Shown here one piece after another: positions 41,605 to 50,875 of a stretch of 64,000 nt of DNA. The DNA is from Flavobacteriales bacterium. GTDB lineage: Bacteria; Bacteroidota; Bacteroidia; Flavobacteriales; UBA7430. The notes under the pieces are model-generated. The model made no database searches. It had not been told where the DNA came from and worked only from the letters and a program-made list of their open reading frames with translations. The stretch lies in NCBI GenBank assembly GCA_002707145.1, contig PAMD01000014.1, positions 132,657-196,656 on the forward strand, written 5' to 3'. The position numbers and the translations under genes are program-made. Each line of letters opens with the position of its first letter. Position 1 is the first letter of the stretch.

Positions 41605-43613
41605 TGATGAATTTGGAAGAATTTCAAAACGAAATACGTGAAGGTATACCAATTATATTACCTAAAAAGGCAGAATATAATTCTTCATCAAATCATGCAC
41701 CAAAGCGCAAAGATATTCTCAATACCCAAGAAAAAATATTAGCATTACAAAATGCTTTACGCTACTTTCCGAAAATATTCCATGAAGTTATTGCTCCAGA
41801 ATTTGCTGAAGAATTGCTTCAATTCGGTCGTATTTATATGTTCCGATTCAAACCAAAACACAGGATATTTGCTAGGAATATAAATGAATATCCCGGCAAA
41901 TCAATGCAAGCAAAGTCAATCATGTTGATGATTCAAAATAATTTAGATATTAGAGTGGCTCAGCATCCAGATGAATTAATCACATACGGTGGAAATGGGG
42001 CCGTGTTTCAAAATTGGGCGCAATATAGACTTTGCATGAAGTATCTATCCGAAATGAGCGATGAACAAACCCTAACTATTTACTCGGGGCACCCCATGGG
42101 CCTATACCCCTCTCATAAAAATGCGCCTAGAGTCATAGTGACTAACGGGATGGTTATACCTAATTATTCAAAACCAGATGATTTAGAAAAGTTTAATGCA
42201 TTGGGAGTAAGTCAATTTGGACAAATGACTGCGGGTTCTTACATGTACATTGGACCGCAAGGAATCGTTCATGGAACAACCATTACCCTTCTTAATGCAG
42301 GAAGAAAAATATCTAAAAATGGTGAAGGTTTAGAAGGGAAATTATTTTTAACTGCTGGACTTGGCGGAATGAGTGGAGCCCAACCCAAAGCAGCAAACAT
42401 TGCCGGGTGTATTTCAGTAACTGCTGAGATAAATCCTAAAGTAATACACACCCGACACTCTCAAGGCTGGGTCGATGAGGTTATTTCTGATCTTGATTTT
42501 CTTTGTCAGCGAATTACACAAGCAAAGAAAACAAACGAAGTAGTATCAATTGCTTATCTGGGAAATATTGTAGATGTATGGGAAAAATTTGATCAGCAAA
42601 ATATATTTATTGATTTAGGTTCAGATCAAACTTCACTCCACAATCCGTGGGCTGGAGGATATTATCCTTTGGGAATATCTTATGAGGATGCGAATGAAAT
42701 GATGGTCAATAATCCTGGGAATTTTAAAATAAAAATCCAAGAAACGCTCCGGAGGCATGTAAATTCTATTAATAAGCATACTTCACGAGGAACCTATTTC
42801 TTCGATTATGGGAATGCCTTCTTGTTAGAAGCTTCTCGAGCCGATGCTCCCATTATGTCTAAAGATGGAACTAAATTTCGTTATCCATCTTATGTTCAAG
42901 ACATCATGGGCCCAATGTGTTTTGACTATGGCTTTGGTCCTTTCCGATGGGTATGCGCATCAGGAAAAGAAGAAGATCTTGATAAAACAGACCAAATTGC
43001 TTGTAAAGTCCTTGAAGAAATCAGAGAAAATTCACCCAAAGAAATACAGGGACAGATGTCTGACAATATCAAATGGATTAAAGGAGCAAAAGAAAACAAA
43101 TTAGTGGTAGGCTCGCAGGCCAGGATTCTTTACGCAGACTCTGAAGGAAGAGTAAAAATTGCAGCAGCATTCAACAAAGCAATTGCTAATGGCGAAATAG
43201 GGCCTATAATCTTAGGAAGAGATCACCATGATGTATCAGGAACAGACTCTCCTTACAGAGAAACCTCAAATATTTATGATGGGTCGGAATTTACAGCAGA
43301 TATGGCTATTCAAAATGTTATCGGGGATAGCTTTAGAGGAGCTACTTGGGTATCTATTCACAATGGAGGAGGTGTTGGATGGGGAGAAGTAATTAATGGA
43401 GGTTTTGGTATGTTGATTGACGGATCAGAGGAAGCCTACAAAAAACTCCATTCAATGCTATTCTGGGATGTAAATAATGGTATTTCTAGAAGAAGCTGGG
43501 CAAGAAATAAAGAGGCAGTGTATGCTATCAAAAGAGCTATGAAAGCAGAGCCTCTTCTAAAAGTTACCCTACCTAACTTGGTTGAACCAAAAATAATTGA
43601 TGATATTTTTTAA
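41604..43613 (+). CDS. hutU: urocanate hydratase
   Basis: The NAD-dependent enzyme converts urocanate to imidazolone propionate in histidine degradation. The 669-residue protein matches the long Bacteroidota form. Motifs include YGGNGAVFQNWAQYRL, TIYSGHPMGLYPSHKNAPRV, TAGSYMYIGPQGIVHGT, GLGGMSGAQPKAANIAGC, GSDQTSLHNPWAGGYYPLG and DIMGPMCFDYGFGPFRWVC. No hutH, hutI or formiminoglutamase gene lies in the window. The start is ATG 41604 (or ATG 41607). Confidence 0.95.
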   Translation: MMNLEEFQNEIREGIPIILPKKAEYNSSSNHAPKRKDILNTQEKILALQNALRYFPKIFHEVIAPEFAEELLQFGRIYMFRFKPKHRIFARNINEYPGKSMQAKSIMLMIQNNLDIRVAQHPDELITYGGNGAVFQNWAQYRLCMKYLSEMSDEQTLTIYSGHPMGLYPSHKNAPRVIVTNGMVIPNYSKPDDLEKFNALGVSQFGQMTAGSYMYIGPQGIVHGTTITLLNAGRKISKNGEGLEGKLFLTAGLGGMSGAQPKAANIAGCISVTAEINPKVIHTRHSQGWVDEVISDLDFLCQRITQAKKTNEVVSIAYLGNIVDVWEKFDQQNIFIDLGSDQTSLHNPWAGGYYPLGISYEDANEMMVNNPGNFKIKIQETLRRHVNSINKHTSRGTYFFDYGNAFLLEASRADAPIMSKDGTKFRYPSYVQDIMGPMCFDYGFGPFRWVCASGKEEDLDKTDQIACKVLEEIRENSPKEIQGQMSDNIKWIKGAKENKLVVGSQARILYADSEGRVKIAAAFNKAIANGEIGPIILGRDHHDVSGTDSPYRETSNIYDGSEFTADMAIQNVIGDSFRGATWVSIHNGGGVGWGEVINGGFGMLIDGSEEAYKKLHSMLFWDVNNGISRRSWARNKEAVYAIKRAMKAEPLLKVTLPNLVEPKIIDDIF

Positions 43614-44027
43614 ACCATAAATTAATCTTAATTTTAATTTCGCTGGCGTATTATATCCATTGAATCAATAAAAAATATTTATCTAAAATCTTAAAAGACT
43701 TTTTTTAAATAGTCTTTAATAGCCTCACTTATAATTGGGAGGAATTTATTGTTAGAATACTGGAAGAAAATTAAATACAACCTGTAGTTATATACTTATC
43801 TAAGAATATAATACTGATAGTTTATGAAATTTGCTGCAAAACAGCGATGGAATTATGTTCAGAAAGATTAATTGAATAAATCGCTAAAACTAGAGAACCA
43901 TAAATTAAAGCACCTGATTAAGGACTTTAATTTTATCATTGGATTAATAGCGCTATTATATTGCTAGGGAGACTCCACTATTCAGTGAGAAAAAATGCTA
44001 TACAATAACTAAGTTGATTCACTGCTA
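43614..44027. other. 414-base gap between convergent hutU and alaS
   Basis: No gene seen. Weak structures are AAAGACT...AGTCTTT (43694-43717), a possible poor terminator about 80 bases after hutU, and a perfect 14-bp palindrome TAATAGCGCTATTA (43945-43958). AT-rich throughout. Confidence 0.5.
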
Positions 44028-46640
44028 TCAAATTAAGTTTTCACAAAAAGTTTCCATTTTTTTCAAAGCCGACTTAAGTCCTTCAGGACGACTTCCTCCC
44101 GCGGTAGCAAAAAATGCTTGTCCCCCTCCGCCTCCGTTAATTTCTTTTGCTATATCCTTAATAAGTTGTCCTGCATTTAAAGACCTTCTAGCAACAAGAT
44201 CTTTTGAAATACCAATCGAAATATATGCCTTTTGCCCTATAATCGCTCCTAATATAATAACTAGGTTTTCTAATTCGCTTTTACATTCAAAAGAAATATC
44301 CTTCATTTCTGAGGGTTCTAGATCTACCTCAGCGGATATAAAATTGATATCACCTACTACTTTACAAGAGTGAATTAAATCATGTTTAAGACTCTTTATC
44401 TTTTCAGCAGAAAATTTTGCTAGTTTTTTTAAAAGAACATCTTTTTCATCAATTAAGACTTGCAGGCTTTTCACTGGGTCATTTGCATTCTTAAGTAAAG
44501 CTCTTACTTCACGAAGATTTTGTTCTTCTTTCGCGAAATAACGAAAGGCCTCGACTGAAGAAATAGCCTCAATTCTTCGTATTCCAGCAGCGACTCCAGC
44601 TTCAGATTTTATTTTCACAAAACCAATTTGACCAGTAGTCGGCGCGTGGCAGCCTCCACACAACTCTACTGAACTACCAAATTTAATCACCCGCACTTGA
44701 TCTCCATATTTCTCTCCAAAAATCATCATAGCTCGCATTTCTTCAGCTTTTCGAATTGGGATAGACCTTTTCTCGACCAAGGAAATGTTTTGCTGGATTT
44801 TAATATTAACCTCATCTTCAACTTTCTGAATATCAATAGCTGACATCTTTGAAAAATGTGAAAAATCAAAGCGAAGATACTGGTCATTAACAAAAGAACC
44901 CTTCTGCTCCACATGAGTTCCGAGGATATTTCTCAGTGCATCATGCAGTAGATGGGTAGCAGAATGATTATTTTCAATTTGTCTTCTTTTATCAGAATCT
45001 ACCTGGGCAACAAAATCTGCCCTTGGGTCTAAAGGAAGTTTTTTTGAAAAATGTACAATTAAATTATTTTCTTTTTTGGTATCATAAATTAGAATAGTAT
45101 CTGAAGAAGAATGAATGTGACCTTGGTCTCCAATTTGTCCCCCCCCCTCTGGATAAAAGGGAGTCTGATTAAATACTAATTGAAAAAAATACCCCCCCTT
45201 TTTTTTGACTTTTCTATATTGACTAATTCTAATATTGGAACTCAGCGAATCATAGCCTATGAAATTAGTTTCAGTTGACATTAATTTTACCCAATCTTCA
45301 GTTTCTACCTGTGAAGCCATTCTAGCCCTATCTTTTTGTTTAGCCATTTCTATAGTAAAACTATCCATATCAACAGACCTACCTCTCTCAGATAGAATTA
45401 ATTCTGTTAAATCAATTGGGAAACCAAAAGTATCGTATAACTCAAAAGCCTTTGCTCCATCAATCACATTAGATGAAGAAGATCTTAATACGTCCTCTAT
45501 TCTACTTAAACCATTTTCTAAGGTGTGCATAAAAGATTTTTCCTCTTCTTCTATTACACTTTCCACCAAAGGTTGTTGTTTTTTAATTTCTGGATAAAAA
45601 TCGCCCATCTGATCTACTAAAACAGATACAAGACGATAGATAAAGGGGGCCTTCAAATTCAAAAATGTAAAACCATACCGAACTGCTCTTCGAAGAATTC
45701 GTCTAATTACGTATCCTGCTCCAGTATTCGAGGGCAACTGACCGTCAGAAATAGCAAAGGTAATAGCTCGAACGTGATCTGCAATTACACGCAAAGCAAT
45801 ATCTACTTTTTCATCCTCACCGTAAGTTAGGCCTGTAATAGAAGTCAATTTAACAATAAGAGGAGAAAAAATATCAGTGTCATAGTTTGACTTTTTTTCC
45901 TGCAGAGCCATTGCTAAACGTTCAAACCCCATCCCAGTATCTACATGTTTATTTGGTAAAGCTTCTAATGCACCACTGGATATTCTATTATATTGCATAA
46001 AAACCAAATTCCACACTTCTACAACCTGCGGGTGGTCTTGATTGACTAACTCTTTAGCATCTGTCTGGGATCTTTCTTGATCTGACCTTAAATCAATATG
46101 TATTTCGGAGCAAGGACCACATGGACCAACTTCTCCCATTTCCCAAAAGTTATCTTTTTTGTTTCCATCTAGGATGCGATCTTCGATAATATGGGCTTTC
46201 CAATAATCAAAAGACTCGATATCTTTACCTAATTGGTCTTCTGGCGCCCCCTCAAAGACTGTTACATAAAGTCGGTCCGGGTCTATGCCGTATACTTTTG
46301 TAAGTAACTCCCAAGCCCAATCAATAGCTTCTTTTTTAAAATAATCACCAAATGACCAATTACCCAACATTTCAAACATGGTATGATGATAGGTATCATG
46401 ACCTACCTCTTCTAAATCATTGTGCTTGCCGGAAACTCTAAGACACTTCTGACTATTCGCTACGCGAGTACTTTTCACTTCACTAATCCCAAGAAATAAA
46501 TCTTTAAATTGATTCATTCCAGCATTTGTAAACATTAATGTGGGATCGTTTTTTATAACAATAGGAGAAGAGTTAACAAAAGTATGGCCTTTTTCCTCAA
46601 AAAAGTCCAAAAACTTTTTTCTTATTTGCTGAGACTTCAT
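44028..46640 (-). CDS. alaS: alanyl-tRNA synthetase
   Basis: The 870-residue class II synthetase has the catalytic core at about 1-230 (FTNAGMNQFKDLFLG, RVANSQKCLRVSGKHND, FEMLGNWSFGDYFKKEAI) and the tRNA-recognition region to about 450. The editing domain carries HSATHLLHDAL and CGGCHAPTTGQIG with the Zn His/Cys ligands, and the C-terminal C-Ala part ends in a Gly-rich GGGGGQAFFATAGG. It contains a C9 run (about 45149-45157) and a C7/T8 run near 45192 in conserved Gly/Lys codons. Confidence 0.96.
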   Translation of the reverse strand: MKSQQIRKKFLDFFEEKGHTFVNSSPIVIKNDPTLMFTNAGMNQFKDLFLGISEVKSTRVANSQKCLRVSGKHNDLEEVGHDTYHHTMFEMLGNWSFGDYFKKEAIDWAWELLTKVYGIDPDRLYVTVFEGAPEDQLGKDIESFDYWKAHIIEDRILDGNKKDNFWEMGEVGPCGPCSEIHIDLRSDQERSQTDAKELVNQDHPQVVEVWNLVFMQYNRISSGALEALPNKHVDTGMGFERLAMALQEKKSNYDTDIFSPLIVKLTSITGLTYGEDEKVDIALRVIADHVRAITFAISDGQLPSNTGAGYVIRRILRRAVRYGFTFLNLKAPFIYRLVSVLVDQMGDFYPEIKKQQPLVESVIEEEEKSFMHTLENGLSRIEDVLRSSSSNVIDGAKAFELYDTFGFPIDLTELILSERGRSVDMDSFTIEMAKQKDRARMASQVETEDWVKLMSTETNFIGYDSLSSNIRISQYRKVKKKGGYFFQLVFNQTPFYPEGGGQIGDQGHIHSSSDTILIYDTKKENNLIVHFSKKLPLDPRADFVAQVDSDKRRQIENNHSATHLLHDALRNILGTHVEQKGSFVNDQYLRFDFSHFSKMSAIDIQKVEDEVNIKIQQNISLVEKRSIPIRKAEEMRAMMIFGEKYGDQVRVIKFGSSVELCGGCHAPTTGQIGFVKIKSEAGVAAGIRRIEAISSVEAFRYFAKEEQNLREVRALLKNANDPVKSLQVLIDEKDVLLKKLAKFSAEKIKSLKHDLIHSCKVVGDINFISAEVDLEPSEMKDISFECKSELENLVIILGAIIGQKAYISIGISKDLVARRSLNAGQLIKDIAKEINGGGGGQAFFATAGGSRPEGLKSALKKMETFCENLI

Positions 46641-46682
46641 GTGAGTTTATTTAAAAATCCTTTTTATAAAACAAACGCTAAA

Positions 46683-46700
46683 TGGCTCTAATGAGCCTTT
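46683..46700 (+). other. short hairpin between alaS and the M23 peptidase gene
   Basis: GGCTC-TAAT-GAGCC (46684-46697), flanked by AAAT and TTT, lies between the two divergent genes, 44 bases upstream of alaS and 72 upstream of the peptidase. It is in the leader or promoter zone of both, so it is not a terminator of either. Role unknown. Confidence 0.35.
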
Positions 46701-46771
46701 ATTAAGATTTTCTTAAATTGCAGCGATAATTTGTTTGAACATTTCAACAAATTTAGCCAAAATTTAAGCAT

Positions 46772-47743
46772 ATGGGCAAGGTTAAATATTATTACGACAC
46801 AGAAGAATTAGCTTACAAGAAAATTGAGCGCTCAAAAATTAGAATTTTTAAGCAGATTCTACTTTTTTTAGTAGGAGCAAACTTACTTGCATTTTCTCTA
46901 CTCGCTTTATTTTTTACTTTTTTTGACTCACTCAAAGAAAAAGAATTACTTCGAGAAATTGAGCAACTTGAGGCACAATATAAATTACTTGATGAAAAAA
47001 TTACTAATTCCTTTTTGATATTAGATGAAATTCAGGATCGAGATGACAATATATATAGGGTTATTTTTGAAGCAGATCCAATTGATGCTAGCATTAGAAA
47101 AGCTGGATTTGGGGGAGTTAATCGATATAAAGAATATGAGGGATTTAGTCATTCTAATTTGATAATCGATGTAAATAAAAAAGTAGATCAGTTATCTAAA
47201 GCCATCTATGTTCAGTCGAAATCCTTTGATGAAGTTCTTGAAATGGTAGGTAAAAAAGAGGAAATGCTTTCTCACATCCCAGCCATTCAACCTGTCTCAA
47301 ATAAGAATTTAAAACGAATGGCCTCAGGCTATGGCTATAGAATCCACCCTATATATAAGACAAGAAAAATGCACTGGGGAATGGATTTTTCTGCTCCTAA
47401 AGGTACTCCAGTATATGCAACTGGTAACGGAAAAATTAGTAAAGCCATACGCTCTAGACGGGGTTATGGAAACCAAGTTCGAATTGACCATGGATATGGA
47501 TATGAAACATTTTATGCTCATTTGAATAAATTTACTGTCAAACAAAACCAAAAAGTATTTCGTGGGGATCTCATTGGATATATCGGAAACTCTGGGACCT
47601 CTACAGCTCCTCACCTTCATTATGAAGTTGTAAAAGATAAAAAAAGAGTAAATCCAGTAAATTATTATTTTAATGATTTAACTGCCGAAGAATTTGATAA
47701 AATGCTAAAAATTTCATCCCAAGAGAATCAATCTTTTGACTAA
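46772..47743 (+). CDS. M23-family peptidoglycan endopeptidase (membrane-anchored)
   Basis: The 323-residue protein has a cytoplasmic N-terminus, a membrane segment at about 30-50 (LLFLVGANLLAFSLLALFF), a coiled-coil region (about 50-135) and an LytM/M23 domain (about 185-300). The Zn motifs are HWGMDFSAPKGTPVY (H-x3-D) and HLHYEV (HxH). It cleaves peptide cross-links, or acts as an amidase activator if inactive, but the Zn ligands are present. It shares one base with the MerR gene, so the two are coupled. Confidence 0.93.
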   Translation: MGKVKYYYDTEELAYKKIERSKIRIFKQILLFLVGANLLAFSLLALFFTFFDSLKEKELLREIEQLEAQYKLLDEKITNSFLILDEIQDRDDNIYRVIFEADPIDASIRKAGFGGVNRYKEYEGFSHSNLIIDVNKKVDQLSKAIYVQSKSFDEVLEMVGKKEEMLSHIPAIQPVSNKNLKRMASGYGYRIHPIYKTRKMHWGMDFSAPKGTPVYATGNGKISKAIRSRRGYGNQVRIDHGYGYETFYAHLNKFTVKQNQKVFRGDLIGYIGNSGTSTAPHLHYEVVKDKKRVNPVNYYFNDLTAEEFDKMLKISSQENQSFD

Positions 47744-48087
47744 TGTATAATATGGTATACAGCAATAAACCGATAAAAAAAATCTATTATTCTATTAGGG
47801 AAGTCGCTGATATATTTGATGTGAATAAATCTTTAATTCGATTTTGGGAAAAAGAATTCAATATTATTAATCCAAAAAAAAACAAGAAAGGAAATCGATT
47901 TTTTACTGAAAAAGATATTGAAAACTTCAAAATTATCTTTCATTTAGTAAAAGAAAGAGGTTATACCCTTGCAGGAGCTAAGAAAAAACTAAGAGAAAAT
48001 AAACATGACACAATTAGAAACATTGAAATTGTTAATAAACTCAAGGAAATAAGAGTTCAATTAGTTGCCCTAAGAGAAATCTTATAA
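47743..48087 (+). CDS. MerR-family transcriptional regulator
   Basis: The 114-residue protein has the MerR helix-turn-helix at its start (YYSIREVADIFDVNKSLIRF, WEKEFNIINPKKNKKGNRFF), an acidic recognition wing and ERGYTLAGAKKKLRENK, then a short coiled coil. It has no effector-binding domain. Located directly after the M23 gene, it is a pair common in Bacteroidota. Its 3' end overlaps the convergent UpxY-like gene by six bases. Confidence 0.9.
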   Translation: MYNMVYSNKPIKKIYYSIREVADIFDVNKSLIRFWEKEFNIINPKKNKKGNRFFTEKDIENFKIIFHLVKERGYTLAGAKKKLRENKHDTIRNIEIVNKLKEIRVQLVALREIL

Positions 48088-48573
48088 TCTGAGAGTCTCC
48101 ACATTAACCTTGGACATACGAGCAGAAAGTGACATTCCAAGCTGATCTATTTTCAAAACAATCTCGTTTTTAGTTTGATACATAACTATCCCTTTAGCCC
48201 CCTTAAACACACCTTCTGTAACCTTCAAGGTACTTCCCTGATCAAATGAATGAACCTGTATACAATCATACTCTCCTAAGAAAGTTTTAATGGCATCTAT
48301 TTCAACTTGTTTAACTTCCGCAGGTTTACCCAACCAGTAAAGAAATCTTACTACTCCTTGCGATTGAAGAATATCTATTTTACTGAACTCTGATTGAACA
48401 GATTTAATGAATATGTAAGATTTAAAAATAGGTTCTTCAACCCATTTTTTTCGATCAGACCATTGCTTCAATATTCTTTGACACGGGCAGTAAACCTCAT
48501 ATCCCTTTAAGGACAATTGCTCCTGAACTTTTTTCTCACTTCTAGGCTTCGTGTAAAGAACCATCCAATTCAT
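48082..48573 (-). CDS. UpxY/NusG-like transcription antiterminator
   Basis: The 163-residue protein has an NGN domain (NWMVLYTKPRSEKKVQEQL, YEVYCPCQRILKQWSDRKKW, EPIFKSYIFIKS) and a C-terminal KOW-like part (LKVTEGVFKGAKGIVMYQ). This is the UpxY type of specialised NusG paralogue that reads through terminators in Bacteroidota capsule operons (known). Such genes normally open a polysaccharide operon. Here the gene stands alone, convergent with MerR, with no polysaccharide genes downstream on its strand for many kb. Confidence 0.88.
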   Translation of the reverse strand: MNWMVLYTKPRSEKKVQEQLSLKGYEVYCPCQRILKQWSDRKKWVEEPIFKSYIFIKSVQSEFSKIDILQSQGVVRFLYWLGKPAEVKQVEIDAIKTFLGEYDCIQVHSFDQGSTLKVTEGVFKGAKGIVMYQTKNEIVLKIDQLGMSLSARMSKVNVETLRL

Positions 48574-49191
48574 CCTTCAATAGTTTAAGTTAGGTCCATA
48601 AAAATATGATTAATTTAATATGGATTCGAAACAATTGAATTTTAATTTATTAAAATAATGATTGAACCAAATAAAAAATCCTATTATCGATCAAATCTGT
48701 ATATCTAGGATCGTATGACCAATCACCCTAAAAAAATATAAATTTGAGCACAGCATACAAATAATTTTTACATTCCTGACCCTCTGTTTTAGACCATCTT
48801 GAAAGCATCTTTAAAAAAACTAAAAAGCTATTCAATAGTCTGAAAAATAGGGTCTAAAACTGTATTTTAGACATAAGAAATTTTGATAAACAATAATATT
48901 TCATATAACAAAATCTTTTTAATATTAATATTGTCAGGTTTGTTGCTATCTAGGGATAGAAATATTTAAAATACTACATATAATTTAGTGAAAATAAATT
49001 GTTTTATAGACCAAATCCTCGCATTTGAAGAAAGAAAATGATTTGGCATTAATCTATATGATAATGACCTAAAAAGAGGCTAGATCGAATATTATATGAA
49101 AACAAAAATCATCATTAAAATATGACTTGGAAAATACATGAAGTAAAAGAACAATAATTCAGCTATGAAAAAACGTTTTTCTAAAATTTTA
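48574..49191. other. 618-base gene-free region with nested inverted repeats
   Basis: No open frame beyond 16 codons. It holds GTTTTAGACC (48786-48795), its perfect complement GGTCTAAAAC (48851-48860), and then TTTTAGAC (48865-48872), which pairs with the same GTCTAAAA at 48852-48859 with a five-base loop. The middle arm can thus pair either with the left arm (55-base loop) or with the right arm. It lies between the divergent-side UpxY-like gene and the 3' end of tonB. Confidence 0.55.
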
Positions 49192-49890
49192 TTATTGTAA
49201 TCTGAAGTTGACTGGAACTGTAAAACTACAGGGAACTGATTTCCCTCTTTGCTTTGCTGCTTTCATTTGTGGAATTGAATTCACCAAACGAAGGGCTTCG
49301 TTCTTTAAATGCTTATCCTCTCCTCGAACGACGGTTGATTTAGTAATTCGACCGGCTTTATCAATCACAAACTGAATATATATTTTCTCAGAGACACCCA
49401 TCTCTTTTGCGATTGCTGGGTATTTGAAATTATTTTTTATGTGTTTGTTAATACCCCGTTGAAAGCACATATATCGCTCATCTTTAGGAACATCTTCGCA
49501 GCCTGGAAAAATTGGTTTATCCTCAACTACCGCAAAATTGAACACTTCATCATCTTCTTCTTCCTCTTCAATCTCAATTATTTCATCTTCGTCAGAATCT
49601 GTCTCTTCAATTTCAAGTTCTATTTCTATCTCGACATCATCCTCTACAATCTGAATGATTTCTGGAGGAGGAGGAGGAGGAGGAGGAGGTTTAATTTCTC
49701 TCTGCGTAATTGGAATCATCTCTTCATCGTCAAGTGACAACTCCATAGTTCCAAGATCAGAGGCTGAATTTTCAAAGCTTTTCCATTCAAAAGCTAAAAG
49801 AGAAACAGAAAGAGCAAACACTAAACCAATTTGAACAAAAAGTCCTCTTTTAATTTCTAAATTTGCTTTTGGGCTCTTTTTAATTTTCAT
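49192..49890 (-). CDS. tonB: TonB energy transducer with acidic linker
   Basis: The 232-residue protein has an N-terminal membrane anchor (about 18-36), a Pro run of nine (IKPPPPPPPPPEI), then a strongly acidic linker (about 80-118, almost all Asp/Glu/Ile/Val). The C-terminal TonB domain has YMCFQRGINKHIKNNFKYPA, VYIQFVIDKAGRI-like beta strands and FTVPVNFRLQ. It links the inner-membrane proton motive force to outer-membrane receptors such as the one at 7.4-9.6 kb. The Pro run is encoded by a GGA trinucleotide repeat on the plus strand (49664-49689). No ExbB/ExbD genes are adjacent. Confidence 0.88.
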   Translation of the reverse strand: MKIKKSPKANLEIKRGLFVQIGLVFALSVSLLAFEWKSFENSASDLGTMELSLDDEEMIPITQREIKPPPPPPPPPEIIQIVEDDVEIEIELEIEETDSDEDEIIEIEEEEEDDEVFNFAVVEDKPIFPGCEDVPKDERYMCFQRGINKHIKNNFKYPAIAKEMGVSEKIYIQFVIDKAGRITKSTVVRGEDKHLKNEALRLVNSIPQMKAAKQRGKSVPCSFTVPVNFRLQ

Positions 49891-49932
49891 AATTCTTTAT
49901 TTCTGGTATAAAACTAAACAATTAGACAAGGA

Positions 49933-50319
49933 TTACAAAACAGATTTGTAATTTAAGCTTTCTAGGATGAAAATGGCAAAAACTGATCCAAGTATATTCA
50001 TTAATAAATCAGCTAATTCACCAGATCTGTGTGTGGTAAAGTTAGCCTGAACTATCTCTAAACAAAGTCCAACAAACAAAGCTATTCCAAACACAAAAAA
50101 AAATCGAATTTTACTGGATTCCCTACCCCATATATTTGCAATGGAATACATAAAAAGTAACATGGAAAGAATAAAATAACACATAAAATGTATAATTTTA
50201 TCTGAATGAATACAGGAGAAAGATTGAGAAGAGGCTTCATCCACTATACTTCCGTAAGATATAAGCAGAACAAAAAAAAAGGAAGGCCAAATGGAAGCCA
50301 GTAGGGATTGATTAGGCAC
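49933..50319 (-). CDS. VanZ-like membrane protein
   Basis: The 128-residue protein has about four hydrophobic segments and the VanZ-family features [18 protein letters not shown] (the DKxxHxxxF motif) and [20 protein letters not shown] followed by DLLMNILGS (E-x-x-Q...R-x-x-x-x-D-x-x-x-N). Function unknown; VanZ of Gram-positives gives teicoplanin resistance, which is not implied here. It overlaps the gcvH stop by eight bases and is probably co-transcribed with it. Confidence 0.85.
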   Translation of the reverse strand: MPNQSLLASIWPSFFFVLLISYGSIVDEASSQSFSCIHSDKIIHFMCYFILSMLLFMYSIANIWGRESSKIRFFFVFGIALFVGLCLEIVQANFTTHRSGELADLLMNILGSVFAIFILESLNYKSVL

Positions 50320-50692
50320 CTACTAAATCTTTGTATTGCTCTGATGATAAAAGTTGTAACATTTGTGAAGAATCAGAAAATATTATTTTTATCATCCACC
50401 CTTCTCCATAAGGATCTGTATTAACTAAGTCCGGATTTTCCTCTAAGGACTCATTAAAATCAAGTAATTCTCCTGAAACAGGCATAAAAAGATCAGACAC
50501 AGTTTTTACAGCTTCAACAGAACCAAAAATTTCTTCTTTATCCAAATTTTCCCCTATTGTATCAACATCTACAAAAACAATATCTCCAAGTTCTTTTTGA
50601 GCAAAATCAGTAATGCCTACTACCAAATGATCTCCATCTTCACGAATCCATTCGTGATCTTTTGTATACTTTAAGTTTTCTGGTATGTTCAT
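50312..50692 (-). CDS. gcvH: glycine cleavage system H protein
   Basis: The 126-residue lipoyl carrier shuttles the aminomethyl group of glycine between the P, T and L proteins. Motifs are [30 protein letters not shown] and [20 protein letters not shown], with Lys63 as lipoylation site, and [10 protein letters not shown]. The other gcv genes are not nearby. It is first of the gcvH-vanZ pair; a promoter box lies 17 bases upstream. Confidence 0.94.
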   Translation of the reverse strand: MNIPENLKYTKDHEWIREDGDHLVVGITDFAQKELGDIVFVDVDTIGENLDKEEIFGSVEAVKTVSDLFMPVSGELLDFNESLEENPDLVNTDPYGEGWMIKIIFSDSSQMLQLLSSEQYKDLVGA

Positions 50693-50709
50693 TCGTTTTA
50701 ATTTTTTAT

Positions 50710-50736
50710 CAAAAATAGTAAAATCATCTCTCCCAA
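50710..50736 (-). promoter_or_regulatory. promoter of gcvH (-33 TTG, -7 TATTTTTG)
   Basis: On the minus strand TTG (50736-50734) and TATTTTTG (50717-50710) are 16 bases apart, and the -7 box is 17 bases before the ATG. Both elements match the Bacteroidota consensus, with the spacing slightly short. Confidence 0.5.
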
Positions 50737-50875
50737 TTTAAAAATACTTTAATAATTACTTATAAATTATAATTTATAAATTTTCTAATTATATAATATA
50801 TGGATAAATTCTAAATAGATAGATATAATAACATTGTATATTAGCATTTTTGCTCACCATCATTTATTTAAAATT

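Noticed and set aside
43945..43958. Perfect palindrome TAATAGCGCTATTA
   Set aside because: It lies between two convergent gene ends, and a 14-bp palindrome is expected a few times by chance in 64 kb of AT-rich DNA.
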